Below, piece after piece: positions 1 through 7,752 of a stretch of DNA of 11,574 nt (position 1 is the stretch's first letter; each line of letters begins with the position of its first letter). Under the pieces are notes generated by a model. It saw nothing but the letters and a program-made list of their open reading frames with translations, did no database searches and had not been told where the DNA came from. Both the position numbers and the translations under genes were made by a program. The stretch is from Methylococcaceae bacterium NSP1-1 (lineage in GTDB: Bacteria; Pseudomonadota; Gammaproteobacteria; Methylococcales; Methylomonadaceae): contig NQJG01000015.1 in assembly GCA_002256465.1 (NCBI GenBank), positions 1-11,574 of the forward strand. The letters are read 5' to 3'.

Positions 1-832
1 TTCCATAAACGTGACACGTTAGCCATAGCTGAGCAAGTTGATGGACGAACGTTACGGAAGGTTTAGCGTGGAGTGGACTGGCCTCCCCTTACTATCAGAT
101 TTCGTGACCGATGCGTTGATGCAGAACTGGCCAATGATGGACCAACGACCGAAGGCGGATCGGAATCTCTGAAATTGATAGTGCAGCGCATGTTGGGCTT
201 GACGCAGCGAATTGAAGACTTTGAGCAGACCTATCGTGCGCATTCGCAGTTGGGGCTGCTCATCGCCACGCAACCGGGCCTTCGGGTTCCGCTCTCCGCC
301 ACCCCTTTGAAGCGTTGACCTGGGCGGTTACCGGACAACAAATCAGCGTAAAGTCAGCAATATCGTTGCGCCGAAACCTGATTCTGGTCACCGATTTGAA
401 ACACTCTGTCGGACTCAGTTGTTACCCCGATGCCAGTCAGATTTCAGGTCTGACTGCGCTGGATTTGCATCAGACAGGCTTTTCACAAACGAAGTCACAA
501 ACATTAATAACGTTAAGCCAGATGGTTCAGGAAAACCGCCTTCCCTTGGATTTGTGGATGATCAACACGCTACCCATCGATGAAATTCATTAAAGCTTTT
601 ACGTATACGCGGTATAGGACCGTGGACAACAAACTACGCATTACTTCTTTGTTTCGGTTGGCTGGATGGGTCGTTGCATGGAGACGCAGCAGTTCGACGA
701 GGTTTGCAATTACTGCTTGGTTTTTCGGAAAAAGTCACCGAAGATCAGGCAAAGGAATGGCTTGCCGCTTTCTCACCTTGGTGTGCTTTGATTGCTATGC
801 ATCTTTGGGCACTTCAGTCGCATAACACCTAA
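1..832 (+). pseudogene. alkA: alkA-like DNA-3-methyladenine glycosylase II, broken, 5' end cut by window
   Basis: Intact relatives remove alkylated bases (such as 3-methyladenine) from DNA in base-excision repair. Translation in three successive frames gives one continuous family match. Frame 1 from base 1 reads FHKRDTLAIAEQVDGRTLRK, then meets TAG at 64-66, then continues to LGLLIATQPGLRVPLSATP. Near 303-306 a one-base deletion shifts to the frame reading FEALTWAVTGQQISV and SLRRNLI. Near 585-595 a second one-base deletion shifts to LLRIRGIGPWTTNYALL, the helix-hairpin-helix, followed by HGDAAVRRGL. The Asp there aligns with the catalytic Asp of the family (D238 in E. coli AlkA). The reading ends at TAA 830-832. 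Only about the first ten residues seem to lie outside the window. The core motifs are well preserved, so decay is recent or the lesions are sequencing errors. No cognate ada/ogt gene is visible. Confidence 0.85.
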
Positions 833-920
833 ATATATAACTAAAAAGCCGGTAGTAGTATGTCTGCAATCGACCCCTATGTATACAACCGGACGGTCAA
901 TTTAGTTTTCTTTTGCTTTT

Positions 921-954
921 GTTTCGTATCTGATTTGACGCGATAGTACGAAAC
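921..954. repeat. Perfect 8-bp inverted repeat, 18-base loop
   Basis: GTTTCGTA at 921-928 is the exact reverse complement of TACGAAAC at 947-954. The intervening 18 bases are not self-complementary in an obvious way. No T-run follows on either strand, so it is not a typical intrinsic terminator. It could be an operator-like site, part of a decayed mobile element, or chance. Confidence 0.45.
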
Positions 955-956
955 CG

Positions 957-1007
957 AATCTCATCGCTTGAACTCCAGCCTCCATGATCGGAGGTCGGGA
1001 TGAGATT
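957..1007. repeat. Nested inverted repeat (9-bp outer, 5-bp inner stem)
   Basis: AATCTCATC at 957-965 pairs perfectly with GATGAGATT at 999-1007. Inside it, CCTCC at 979-983 pairs with GGAGG at 990-994 around a 6-base loop. It begins two bases after the previous inverted repeat, so 921-1007 could fold as two adjacent stems. No U-tract follows. Function unknown; a structured RNA, a miniature element end or chance are all possible. Confidence 0.4.
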
Positions 1008-1443
1008 AAGAGACTGACTGATCGACTGGACGATAATGACGTGCGGTTAAACCACCAGACAGAGATTAGGTGTTTGGTTGATAAGATCGTTCTTCACCTC
1101 AAAATCCAGAAATTCATCATCTAATATCACACGCTGAAATAGATTGTTCGATTCAAATCGGGCAAATCTCAATCATTAATAGAAACGGACGGTGAGATGA
1201 TTGATGATCCTGTATGAAACCGCAAATCAGCGAGCATTTTAATTTTTAAACCACAATATCATGTGGAACTCTTTTATTCAGCAAAGGCAAGCATATATGG
1301 GCCCCAAACAACACACATGATTAGTAAATGGACAACGTTCTGAGAAAATATACCGCCCTATAAGCAGTTTATGTCTTTAGCAGGATAACTTTGTCCGTAA
1401 GTAGGTGCGGTTTAAGGTCTTTGAATATTTGCGATGGAGCCCT

Positions 1444-2016
1444 TTAAAATAGCCAAGGTAATAGTTTCCAGGTCGTTCTAATGTAATCCCGGTACGCCTC
1501 CCCGAATTTTTTATTCAGCAGTTTTTCTTCTATAACGATACGAAACTTAAAGGCGAAAAAAGTTGGGACGGTTAATAGAAGCATCGCAATTATATCCCCC
1601 ATGGCCAGTCCTGCGGCAGCAAGAGCGATTAATAAACCGGTATAGGCGGGATGGCGCACCCAGCGGTAGGGACCATCAACGATGAGCTCATGTTGACTCT
1701 GAATTAACACATTGGTTGTGAAAAAACGGCCGAGTCTGCTGACTGCAGAGTAACGAAGAAATAGCCCATTAGCAAACATCAATAGCGCGAATAACTGTCG
1801 AGGCAGATATTCAATCGGGATAGGCGCCCAACCGAGCGTTTTAAAAATCACCGCTAATACCAAACTGGTAACGACAGTTATCCACAATACCCATTGAGAT
1901 ATCTCTTCGCTATCCGAAGAGTTGCTGTAATCGATCTGATTTTTGCGCGCGAGCTTAATTTCCGCGCCTGTCCAAAGCAGGCATAGCAACAGCCATAAGA
2001 TACGTACCGATGTCAT
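1444..2016 (-). CDS. Isoprenylcysteine carboxyl methyltransferase (ICMT)-family membrane protein
   Basis: A 190-residue integral membrane protein of the ICMT/phospholipid methyltransferase superfamily. Bacterial members are thought to methylate small or lipidic substrates with S-adenosylmethionine, but most have no known substrate. Hydrophobic segments lie near residues 5-19, 42-60, 74-90 and 125-158. The family's C-terminal signature is clear: GPYRWVRHPAYTG at 115-127 (with the conserved Arg-His-Pro), then a Glu-Glu pair at 163-164, FGEAY at 171-175, and the closing Leu-Pro near the C-terminus. Full length for the family. The ATG at 2016 has only a weak GGA upstream. It is divergent from the ABC transporter genes, and nothing shows a functional link to them or to the carotenoid operon. 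Prenylated-protein methylation should not be assumed for a bacterial homologue. Confidence 0.8.
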   Translation of the reverse strand: MTSVRILWLLLCLLWTGAEIKLARKNQIDYSNSSDSEEISQWVLWITVVTSLVLAVIFKTLGWAPIPIEYLPRQLFALLMFANGLFLRYSAVSRLGRFFTTNVLIQSQHELIVDGPYRWVRHPAYTGLLIALAAAGLAMGDIIAMLLLTVPTFFAFKFRIVIEEKLLNKKFGEAYRDYIRTTWKLLPWLF

Positions 2017-2107
2017 TGTTTTCGTTCCGGAGTTTGTGTCTGGGATTTTAGGAGCATGTTACAATAGGTTTACCTTCGTTTACGCTATTATAATTTACCT
2101 GCCGGTT
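2017..2107. promoter_or_regulatory. Divergent promoter region with a two-way TATAAT
   Basis: This 91-bp gap separates two divergent genes. ATTATAAT at 2087-2094 contains TATAAT on the plus strand (2089-2094) and also on the minus strand (2092-2087). No good -35 hexamer sits 16-18 bp upstream in either direction; the best plus-strand candidates are only partial matches. If the plus-strand box is used, transcription would start near 2101, leaving a leader of about 7 bases before the ATG at 2108. Inference from sequence pattern only. Confidence 0.4.
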
Positions 2108-2821
2108 ATGAAAGAGATCATTGAACTGAAAAATGTTTACAAGGATTATCTACAGGCCGGAAAAATGCAAACTGTCTTGCACGATATTACCCTGGACATT
2201 TTTCCAGGCGAATTCGTCGCCATCGTCGGCCCTTCCGGCAACGGCAAATCGACTTTGCTGAATCTATTAACCGGCATCGATCATCCCAGCCGGGGCGAAG
2301 TCATCGTCAACGGCGTGTGTCTTCAAAAGTTAAGCGGGGAAAAACTGACGGTTTGGCGGGGCGGCAATGTCGGTATTGTATTTCAGTTTTTTCAGCTGCT
2401 GCCGGCCTTGAGCCTGCTGCAAAACATTGTGTTGCCGATGGATTTTCATAACGCACTGCCGAAACGGCAACGTTGCGAACGCGCCTTGCATTTATTGGAG
2501 CTGGTTGGGCTTGCTGATGAGGCGCACCGACTGCCGAGCCAGGTTTCCGGCGGCCAGCAGCAGCGCGCCGCCATTGCCCGCGCTTTGGCAAACGACCCGG
2601 CGCTTATCGTCGCCGACGAGCCTACCGGAAATCTTGACAGTGCAACCGCCGAATCGGTATTTCAACTTTTTGCCCATCTGCGCGATCAGGGCAAGACGCT
2701 GGTGATGGTCACGCATAACGAGTCGCTCGCAGATGCTGCAACACGCAAGCTCGAAATCCGCTCCGGCCGCATTCATGCCGATGACTCGCTCCTTACTGCC
2801 AACCCCGTAGTGCCCCTTTGA
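2108..2821 (+). CDS. ABC transporter ATP-binding protein, LolD/MacB type
   Basis: A 237-residue cytoplasmic ATPase that should power the FtsX-type permease encoded next. Every ABC motif is present: Walker A GPSGNGKS at 41-48 with Lys47; Q-loop VFQFFQ with Gln93; signature VSGGQQQR at 146-153; Walker B LIVADEPT at 166-173 with catalytic Glu171; D-loop NLD at 175-177; and H-loop His203. This pattern and length fit the LolD/MacB/YbbA/FtsE group of type VII (mechanotransmission) ABC systems. The frame is open upstream to 1943, but the ATG at 2108 places the first beta-strand ([11 protein letters not shown]) as in homologues; a longer start would add a tail unlike the family. Shine-Dalgarno is poor. 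The stop codon overlaps the permease start, indicating translational coupling. The substrate cannot be told from sequence. Confidence 0.92.
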   Translation: MKEIIELKNVYKDYLQAGKMQTVLHDITLDIFPGEFVAIVGPSGNGKSTLLNLLTGIDHPSRGEVIVNGVCLQKLSGEKLTVWRGGNVGIVFQFFQLLPALSLLQNIVLPMDFHNALPKRQRCERALHLLELVGLADEAHRLPSQVSGGQQQRAAIARALANDPALIVADEPTGNLDSATAESVFQLFAHLRDQGKTLVMVTHNESLADAATRKLEIRSGRIHADDSLLTANPVVPL

Positions 2822-5232
2822 ATACGCTCTGGAACAAGATTTGGGCTGACCTTTGGCTATCTAAAACACGCACGTTGTTGGCCGTCGCCAGTATCGCAGC
2901 CGGAGTGTTTTGCGTCGGTACGCTATTCGGCATGATCGATTTGCAACTAGCCAAAATGGATACTGCACATCGTCAGTCACAACCCTCGCATATTAATTTG
3001 ATACTTAGAAACGACGCAAACCTTACATTGCTGGAACGCATTAAAGCCATTAAGGGTGTTGCCGATGTCGATACCATGACGCAGTTAACGGTGCGTTTCA
3101 GGGTTCCTGGTCAGCCCGACTGGGATATGGGGACTTTAATCATAAGACCTGATTATTCCTCGCAAAAATTCGATATAACAACCCTGCAATCCGGCAGTTG
3201 GCCGTCGTCCGATCATATCGCTATCGAACGCTTGTCGGCCAAATTTACCGGTTTAAAGGCCGGCGATAAGGTCGAATTCGAAACAGCCGACGGCGTGAAA
3301 TTAATGCCGATAGCAGGGACAGCTCGCCACCCGTTCGTCAAGCCGCCAAGCTTCGGCGGGCAAGTGCATTTTTTCGCCGATACTTCGACTGCTGCGCTGT
3401 TCGGTATACCCGCAAACACCTTCCGGCAACTGCTGGTGCAAACAACGCTGCCTTATAGCGCCGACAAAACGCGGATTATCGCTCACGAAATCCGTACCGT
3501 GCTGAACAATAACAATGTTGGCGTCAATGTTACCTTACTGCAAGATCCCGAAAAACATTGGGGACGGCCGTTTTTCGCTGGCATCAATGGCGTGCTGAAA
3601 ATTATGGCGCTGGTCTCGCTCGCTCTTGCCTGCGTTCTTATTCTAAATACCTTGTCCGCACACATCACCCAGCAAACCGACCAGATTGGCGTGATGAAAT
3701 CGCTAGGCGGGAGGACCCTGATCATCGCCAGACTCTATCTGACCGAAACACTGATCATGGCATTAGCCGCGATCACGCTGGCCGTTCCGTTGAGTGTTGT
3801 GGCCGCTCACGTCAGTTCCTGCAAGCTGCTGGAATTGTTCAACATCGACTGTGGCAATTTCAATGTCTCGCTGAGAGCCGTCTCCTACATGTTGCTAGGC
3901 GGCTTGCTCGCACCCTTGCTGGCGGCGTTGGGCCCGGTCCAGCGCGGTGCGTCGATGACGGTGCGGATCGCTATCGCCAGTTACGGTCTGGGTGCCGATT
4001 TCGGCAGCAACCGTTTCGATCTCTGGGTAGAACGCATCGGCGCCCAGTTTCTGCCGACGCTGTACGCGGCGGCTTTAGGTAACCTGTTCCGTCGCAAGGG
4101 ACGACTGTTGTTGACGCAGAGCGTATTGATCATTGCCGGCGTCATGTTTATGGTATTGATGAGTCTGATAGCGTCGGTCAATTTGACGCTCGATAACGAA
4201 ATGGCGCGCAGCCGCTATGCTGTGCGCCTAGGGTTCAGCAGCGATCAGTCAGAGCATCGCATTGTCGAGTTGTCGAAATCGGTAGGAGGTACGCAACAAG
4301 CGGAAGTCTGGCAAAGATTGCCGATGGATATGACTAAGGACGGCGCGGCGTTGAGCCAAAAAGGCAGCCTCGGCGCGCAATTGCTGTCCGTGCCTGCGGC
4401 GACGCAAATGTACTGGCCCTTAATTGAAAAAGGGCGCTGGCTGCAGGCCGCCGATGCCGGGCAGCGCGTGCTAGTGCTCAGCGCCGATACCGCCGAATTG
4501 AACGATGTCAAGGTCGGCGATACCGTGGGCATCCGTCTGGGCCCTGTAACTCATGAATGGCGGGTGATCGGCACCTACCGCTGGTTGGCAGGTTCAAGTT
4601 ACGCCGTCGAGCCCGTTTATGCGCCTTTGGAAACGGTGCGAGACATCACCGGGCGCCGTGATACCGCCTCATTTGTCCTACTCAACGCGCCTAGTTCCAG
4701 CCTCGCTCAAGAAGCCGATTATGTCCGGGCGTTAAAACAAACCTTTCAGGATAACGGCATCAAGCTCGACGTCTACACGACACAGGCCAAACTGGAGCAG
4801 CGCCAGTTCGCGCGCAACCAGTTCAACCCGGTGATCGAAACCTTACTGGGCTTGGCCTCGATGATCACAGCCGTCGGCGGCATCGGTCTGTCCGGCGCGC
4901 TGGCCATCGGCGTGTTGCAGCGTATTCGCGAAATCGGCGTGCTCCGCGCCATTGGCGCACCTTCCAATGCAATCTTCCGGCTCTTCCTGTTGGAAGGCTT
5001 GCTGCACGGCCTCGTCGCCTGGTCGCTCAGCGTGCCGCTGGCCTATTTCGCCGCCGAACCGATCGCACGCGAACTGGGCAAGACCATGCTCGGCATTCAA
5101 CTTGATTACATGTTCGATTTGTCGGCCATCGCTTACTGGTTGGGCATCGTTATCGTGCTGGCCTGGACAGCCTCCTACTGGCCGGCGCGCAAGGCGACGC
5201 GGCTGACGGTGCGGGAAAGTTTGGGGCATTAA
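2818..5232 (+). CDS. ABC transporter permease with two FtsX domains
   Basis: An 804-residue inner-membrane permease, partner of the preceding ATPase. Predicted membrane segments fall near residues 18-40, 259-283, 301-332, 354-375, 430-456, 672-700, 718-748 and 771-795. This gives two repeats, each with one helix, a large periplasmic domain (about 41-258 and 457-671) and three helices. That is the layout of YbbP-like double FtsX permeases, and the length is typical. The C-terminal PARKATRLTVRESLG is the usual FtsX-domain ending. The start is TTG at 2818, overlapping the ATPase TGA by 4 bp (TTGA); no better start exists nearby, so reading should be coupled. By family analogy it may move lipids, lipoproteins or a hydrophobic compound across or out of the inner membrane. 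No periplasmic adaptor gene is adjacent. Substrate unknown. Confidence 0.9.
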   Translation: MNTLWNKIWADLWLSKTRTLLAVASIAAGVFCVGTLFGMIDLQLAKMDTAHRQSQPSHINLILRNDANLTLLERIKAIKGVADVDTMTQLTVRFRVPGQPDWDMGTLIIRPDYSSQKFDITTLQSGSWPSSDHIAIERLSAKFTGLKAGDKVEFETADGVKLMPIAGTARHPFVKPPSFGGQVHFFADTSTAALFGIPANTFRQLLVQTTLPYSADKTRIIAHEIRTVLNNNNVGVNVTLLQDPEKHWGRPFFAGINGVLKIMALVSLALACVLILNTLSAHITQQTDQIGVMKSLGGRTLIIARLYLTETLIMALAAITLAVPLSVVAAHVSSCKLLELFNIDCGNFNVSLRAVSYMLLGGLLAPLLAALGPVQRGASMTVRIAIASYGLGADFGSNRFDLWVERIGAQFLPTLYAAALGNLFRRKGRLLLTQSVLIIAGVMFMVLMSLIASVNLTLDNEMARSRYAVRLGFSSDQSEHRIVELSKSVGGTQQAEVWQRLPMDMTKDGAALSQKGSLGAQLLSVPAATQMYWPLIEKGRWLQAADAGQRVLVLSADTAELNDVKVGDTVGIRLGPVTHEWRVIGTYRWLAGSSYAVEPVYAPLETVRDITGRRDTASFVLLNAPSSSLAQEADYVRALKQTFQDNGIKLDVYTTQAKLEQRQFARNQFNPVIETLLGLASMITAVGGIGLSGALAIGVLQRIREIGVLRAIGAPSNAIFRLFLLEGLLHGLVAWSLSVPLAYFAAEPIARELGKTMLGIQLDYMFDLSAIAYWLGIVIVLAWTASYWPARKATRLTVRESLGH

Positions 5233-5717
5233 GCGCTTAAAAAAATGATTTTGGGGATGTGTTCGATAGTTTAAGCCAGCCAACACGATAAAAAACCGAA
5301 ATCTGTTATCGCCTGCTAATTCATGATGCCGTAAGATACATATTACCATAACTATCAATACCCTGCGCACCATATTGCATTCGGCAAGCGCTGCATTTTT
5401 TAAAGTATTGGAACATTTGGCTGCGGGGCAACTCTAATTGCCTCCGTCAATTTCCTTGCTTTTTGTGCCTTGAGTTTTAAAAAACAAAACTTTTCACCGT
5501 CTCGTATCCCCATGTGCGGCGTGAGCTCATCCTATTGTCTGGAAAAAAAGACATGTTTAATAAAATTTTCTTACCCTCTGGAGGGTTCCTACACATGATT
5601 ACCCTGCGTTCCATTTGTTGGCTCTATGTGAAATACAATGGGTAATCAAATTTCAGCTTCCCACAAAGAAAGTAAATTATATTGATGAAATTATTGATAT
5701 TGCGATACAGGTTAAGG
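5233..5717. other. AT-rich spacer with no convincing gene
   Basis: A 12-bp palindrome, TTAAGCGCTTAA (5229-5240), overlaps the permease stop and is followed by A's, not T's, so it is not a plus-strand terminator. CGATAA (5286-5291) pairs with TTATCG (5306-5311), a weak AT-rich hairpin. A well-formed Shine-Dalgarno, GGAGGG (5580-5585), lies 9 bases before an ATG at 5595 that opens a 16-codon ORF ending in TAA 5643-5645. It could be a leader peptide or the broken start of a lost gene. The frame ending in TAA near 5433 reads AFFKVLEHLAAGQL, resembling a coding scrap, but I cannot name it. Confidence 0.5.
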
Positions 5718-6116
5718 AATACGCAAAGACAATTTGCGCACCGACTGATAGACCAGGTTCATGTGGGCGTGGTGCATGGCCACTCATCGCACCATCCCAT
5801 GGGCATCGAGGTCTTTCGAGGCAAACTGATTTTGTAAGGCTGCGGCGACTTTCTGAACGACTAAGAGGGAATTCCAGTATATGAGGAATTCCGTGGTGAT
5901 CTTTCTCTGATGTATTTTGTCACCCTGGACCTAGCGACAGGAAAGCTGGTCAGTTTGAAGATGACACCCATGCAAATCAAACGCTTCCGCTTGAATTATG
6001 CCCAGCATCATGATGTTCAATGGCTGCAACAGATATTGGACAGGGAAAGTCGGTTGTTCGGCTCTGGGATCGAACTAATCAATAAAGGTCGGCGTCTGGC
6101 CTTATCGGTCAACTAA
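5718..6116 (+). pseudogene. CapA-family protein, 3' remnant with two internal stops
   Basis: CapA-family proteins (metallophosphatase fold) take part in poly-gamma-glutamate or capsule-like polymer synthesis; many bacterial members are uncharacterised. One frame reads NTQRQFAHRLIDQ, then VVHGHSSHHPMGIEVFRGKL with the conserved His cluster, then GCGDFLND and EEFRGDLSLMYFVTLD. It continues through MTPMQIKRFRLN and WLQQILDRESRLFG to TAA 6114-6116. Two TAA codons (5835-5837 and 5862-5864) sit exactly where family members have Tyr, in LILYGCGDF and NDYEGI. The N-terminal two thirds expected for the family are missing, and upstream of about 5718 the match is lost. The left edge is approximate. The longest intact piece from an ATG starts at 5910 and would be only the C-terminal 68 residues, not a functional enzyme. 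Confidence 0.8.
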
Positions 6117-6123
6117 TAGCAAA

Positions 6124-6204
6124 TAGCCCGGATCAAACACAGTGAAATCAAGAATAATCTGAGCCTCGTTTGTCCCGGATTGCTCGAAGCTTCATCTGGG
6201 CTAC
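6124..6204. repeat. REP-like hairpin repeat at operon 3' end
   Basis: CCCGGAT (6174-6180) pairs with ATCTGGG (6194-6200; one G-T pair) around a 13-base loop containing GAAGCTTC, and the right end reads ATCTGGGCTAC. This closely resembles the widespread proteobacterial element that begins GTAGCCCGGATGAAGC. A second half-copy, TAGCCCGGAT (6124-6133), also pairs with 6194-6203, so alternative folds are possible; CTGGGC (6196-6201) can pair with GCCCAG (6215-6220) too. It lies between the end of crtNb and the capA remnant. No U-tract follows, so it may protect mRNA ends rather than terminate. Confidence 0.6.
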
Positions 6205-6240
6205 TTGATCTTGGGCCCAGCAACCGCATTGGATTCCGCA

Positions 6241-7752
6241 TTAAAACAAAGATCCCTGCCCCAAATCCGCCAAAATCTTGTCGCGCACCAATTGACCCGA
6301 CAAGGTCACCATTGGCATGCCGCCGCCGGGGTTGACGCTGCCGCCGACGAAATACAGGTTGCTTAATTCGCTGCTGCGCTGCTGGGCCTTGAAGCCGAGG
6401 TTTTTGTAGCGGTCGGCGACGACGCCGTAGATCGAACCCTGATTCGAATAGTAGCGGGCCTGAATGTCGTGCGGCGTCCAGTATTCTTCAGTGACGATGT
6501 GTTGGCGTAAGTCGGTGAGGCCCATGCGTTCCAACTTGACCAGTACGCGTTCGCGGAACGCGAGATAATCTTCCGGCGTGAACGGGTGGTCAGGGTCGAG
6601 ATGCGGGATATGCGGCAATGCCTTGATGATTTCGCAGCCGGGAGGCGCTTGCGTGGGGTCTGTTTTACAAGGTGCGACCAGATAAATGGTCGGGTCTTCC
6701 GAGAGGCGGCGGCTGTGGAAAATGGCGTCAAAATGTTTGCGCGGATGGTCCGAATAAAGGAAATTGTGGTGCGCCAGTTGCGGATAGATGCGGTTAACGC
6801 CGAGGTGCAGCACCAGACCGGAACAGGTGGGTTCGAAGCGCTGCATTTTTTTCAATGCGGTTGCCGGGCTATTCAGCAACTGCTGCATGGCCGGAATGAC
6901 TTCCATGTTGGAGACGACGATATCGGCAGGTAAAACTTCGCCGTCTTTTAAGCGGATGGCGCTGGCGCGTGAACTCTCACGTTGAATTTCCGCCACTTCC
7001 GCATTGAGACGGATACGAACGCCCAATTCCAAGGCCAGGCGTTCCATGGCCTTGGCCAGTCCGTACATGCCTCCTTTGACATACCACAGACCGTATTCAA
7101 ACTGGATGTGTGGCAACTGATTCATCAGCGCCGGCGCATCGTAAGGCGAGGAACCAACGTACTTGATGAAATAATTGAGGATGTCGGCCAGCTTGGGATT
7201 GGAAATGTAGCGACGCACACCCTGGTCCATCGAGCGGAACACATCGAAGCTTAACAGGCTGCGCAGCGGGCCGTAAAAACGCAGCAGTTCCCAAAAACTA
7301 TCCAAGCCTTTGGCAAAATAACCCGCTTCGGTTTCCGTGCAAAGCTTTTTCGAATAAGCCATGAAACGTGCAAATTCTTCGGCGGCCTCGGGGCCGAGCT
7401 TGTCGAGCTCGCGGCGCATGGCCTCGCTGTCAGGCGTTAAATCCACGACCGTGCCGTCTTCGAAGAAGTTGCGCCAATGCGGCTCCACCTTCTGAATGCC
7501 AACATAGTCCTGCATGTTCTTGCCGGCACGGGTGAACAACGCCTCAAATATATGCGGCATGGTCAGTATCGACGGCCCTAGATCGAAGGTAAAACCGTCT
7601 TTCGTCAGGATATTGAGCTTGCCGCCAACCTTGTCGTTTTTTTCAATCAGTTCCACATCGAAGCCTTCAGTAGCGAGTGCAATGGCTGCGGACAATCCGC
7701 CCAGGCCGGCACCGATCACCACGACGCGTTTGCTTTTATTCGTATCACTCAT
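6241..7752 (-). CDS. crtNb: 4,4'-diapocarotenoid (diapolycopene) oxygenase, CrtNb/CrtP type
   Basis: A 503-residue FAD-dependent member of the carotenoid desaturase/oxidase family. In the C30 pathway the Methylomonas-type enzyme oxidises the terminal methyl groups of 4,4'-diapolycopene to aldehydes; the staphylococcal relative is CrtP. The N-terminal dinucleotide-binding motif is VVVIGAGLGGLSAA (GAGLGG at 14-19), with the distal acidic residue in VELIEKND and then VGGKLN. The C-terminal family signature is intact at 465-480: NLYFVGGSVNPGGGMP. The Asn-Pro-Gly-Gly-Gly form is typical of the oxidase branch, whereas desaturases usually have His-Pro-Gly-Ser/Ala-Gly. The ATG directly follows the TAA of the upstream dehydrogenase gene (TAAATG), so it is the last gene of a tightly coupled operon. 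Assignment as oxidase over desaturase rests on family resemblance and operon order. Confidence 0.87.
   Translation of the reverse strand: MSDTNKSKRVVVIGAGLGGLSAAIALATEGFDVELIEKNDKVGGKLNILTKDGFTFDLGPSILTMPHIFEALFTRAGKNMQDYVGIQKVEPHWRNFFEDGTVVDLTPDSEAMRRELDKLGPEAAEEFARFMAYSKKLCTETEAGYFAKGLDSFWELLRFYGPLRSLLSFDVFRSMDQGVRRYISNPKLADILNYFIKYVGSSPYDAPALMNQLPHIQFEYGLWYVKGGMYGLAKAMERLALELGVRIRLNAEVAEIQRESSRASAIRLKDGEVLPADIVVSNMEVIPAMQQLLNSPATALKKMQRFEPTCSGLVLHLGVNRIYPQLAHHNFLYSDHPRKHFDAIFHSRRLSEDPTIYLVAPCKTDPTQAPPGCEIIKALPHIPHLDPDHPFTPEDYLAFRERVLVKLERMGLTDLRQHIVTEEYWTPHDIQARYYSNQGSIYGVVADRYKNLGFKAQQRSSELSNLYFVGGSVNPGGGMPMVTLSGQLVRDKILADLGQGSLF

Larger units (their letters stand above)
833..1443. other. 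Intergenic region without a convincing gene
   Basis: About 610 bp, AT-rich, between the alkA remnant and the 3' end of the membrane methyltransferase gene. It holds the two inverted repeats listed separately and a small palindrome, GGTTAAACC, at 1045-1053. The only plus-strand ORF I looked at closely is 984-1124 (46 codons, charged, possibly one helix). It starts inside the second inverted repeat, has no proper Shine-Dalgarno sequence, and matches no family I recognise. I see no clear terminator for either flanking gene. Confidence 0.6.

Noticed and set aside
984..1124. 46-codon plus-strand ORF with a charged, helix-like product
   Set aside because: No usable Shine-Dalgarno, no recognisable family, and its start lies inside an inverted repeat; too short to support.
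3558..4082. 174-codon plus-strand ORF inside the permease gene
   Set aside because: Out-of-frame shadow; the permease frame has clear membrane segments and family motifs over the same bases.
5229..5245. TTAAGCGCTTAA palindrome as a terminator for the ABC genes
   Set aside because: It overlaps the stop codon, the stem is short and it is followed by A's, not T's, on the coding strand.
4843..5373. 176-codon minus-strand ORF opposite the permease gene
   Set aside because: Shadow of the permease coding strand; the product is low-complexity Arg/His/Gln-rich, typical of antisense frames.
5340..5433. Frame reading AFFKVLEHLAAGQL before TAA, faintly like the N-terminus of cyclopropane-fatty-acid synthase proteins
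   Set aside because: The resemblance is about a dozen residues, with no start codon and no continuation in another frame that I could follow.
5835..5864. Recoding of UAA as tyrosine to rescue the CapA frame
   Set aside because: The neighbouring crtN and ald genes end in TAA at family-typical lengths, and the CapA N-terminal part is missing anyway.
5615..5884. Open reading frame of 89 codons overlapping the capA remnant
   Set aside because: It is in a different frame from the clear CapA homology, and its product resembles nothing known to me.
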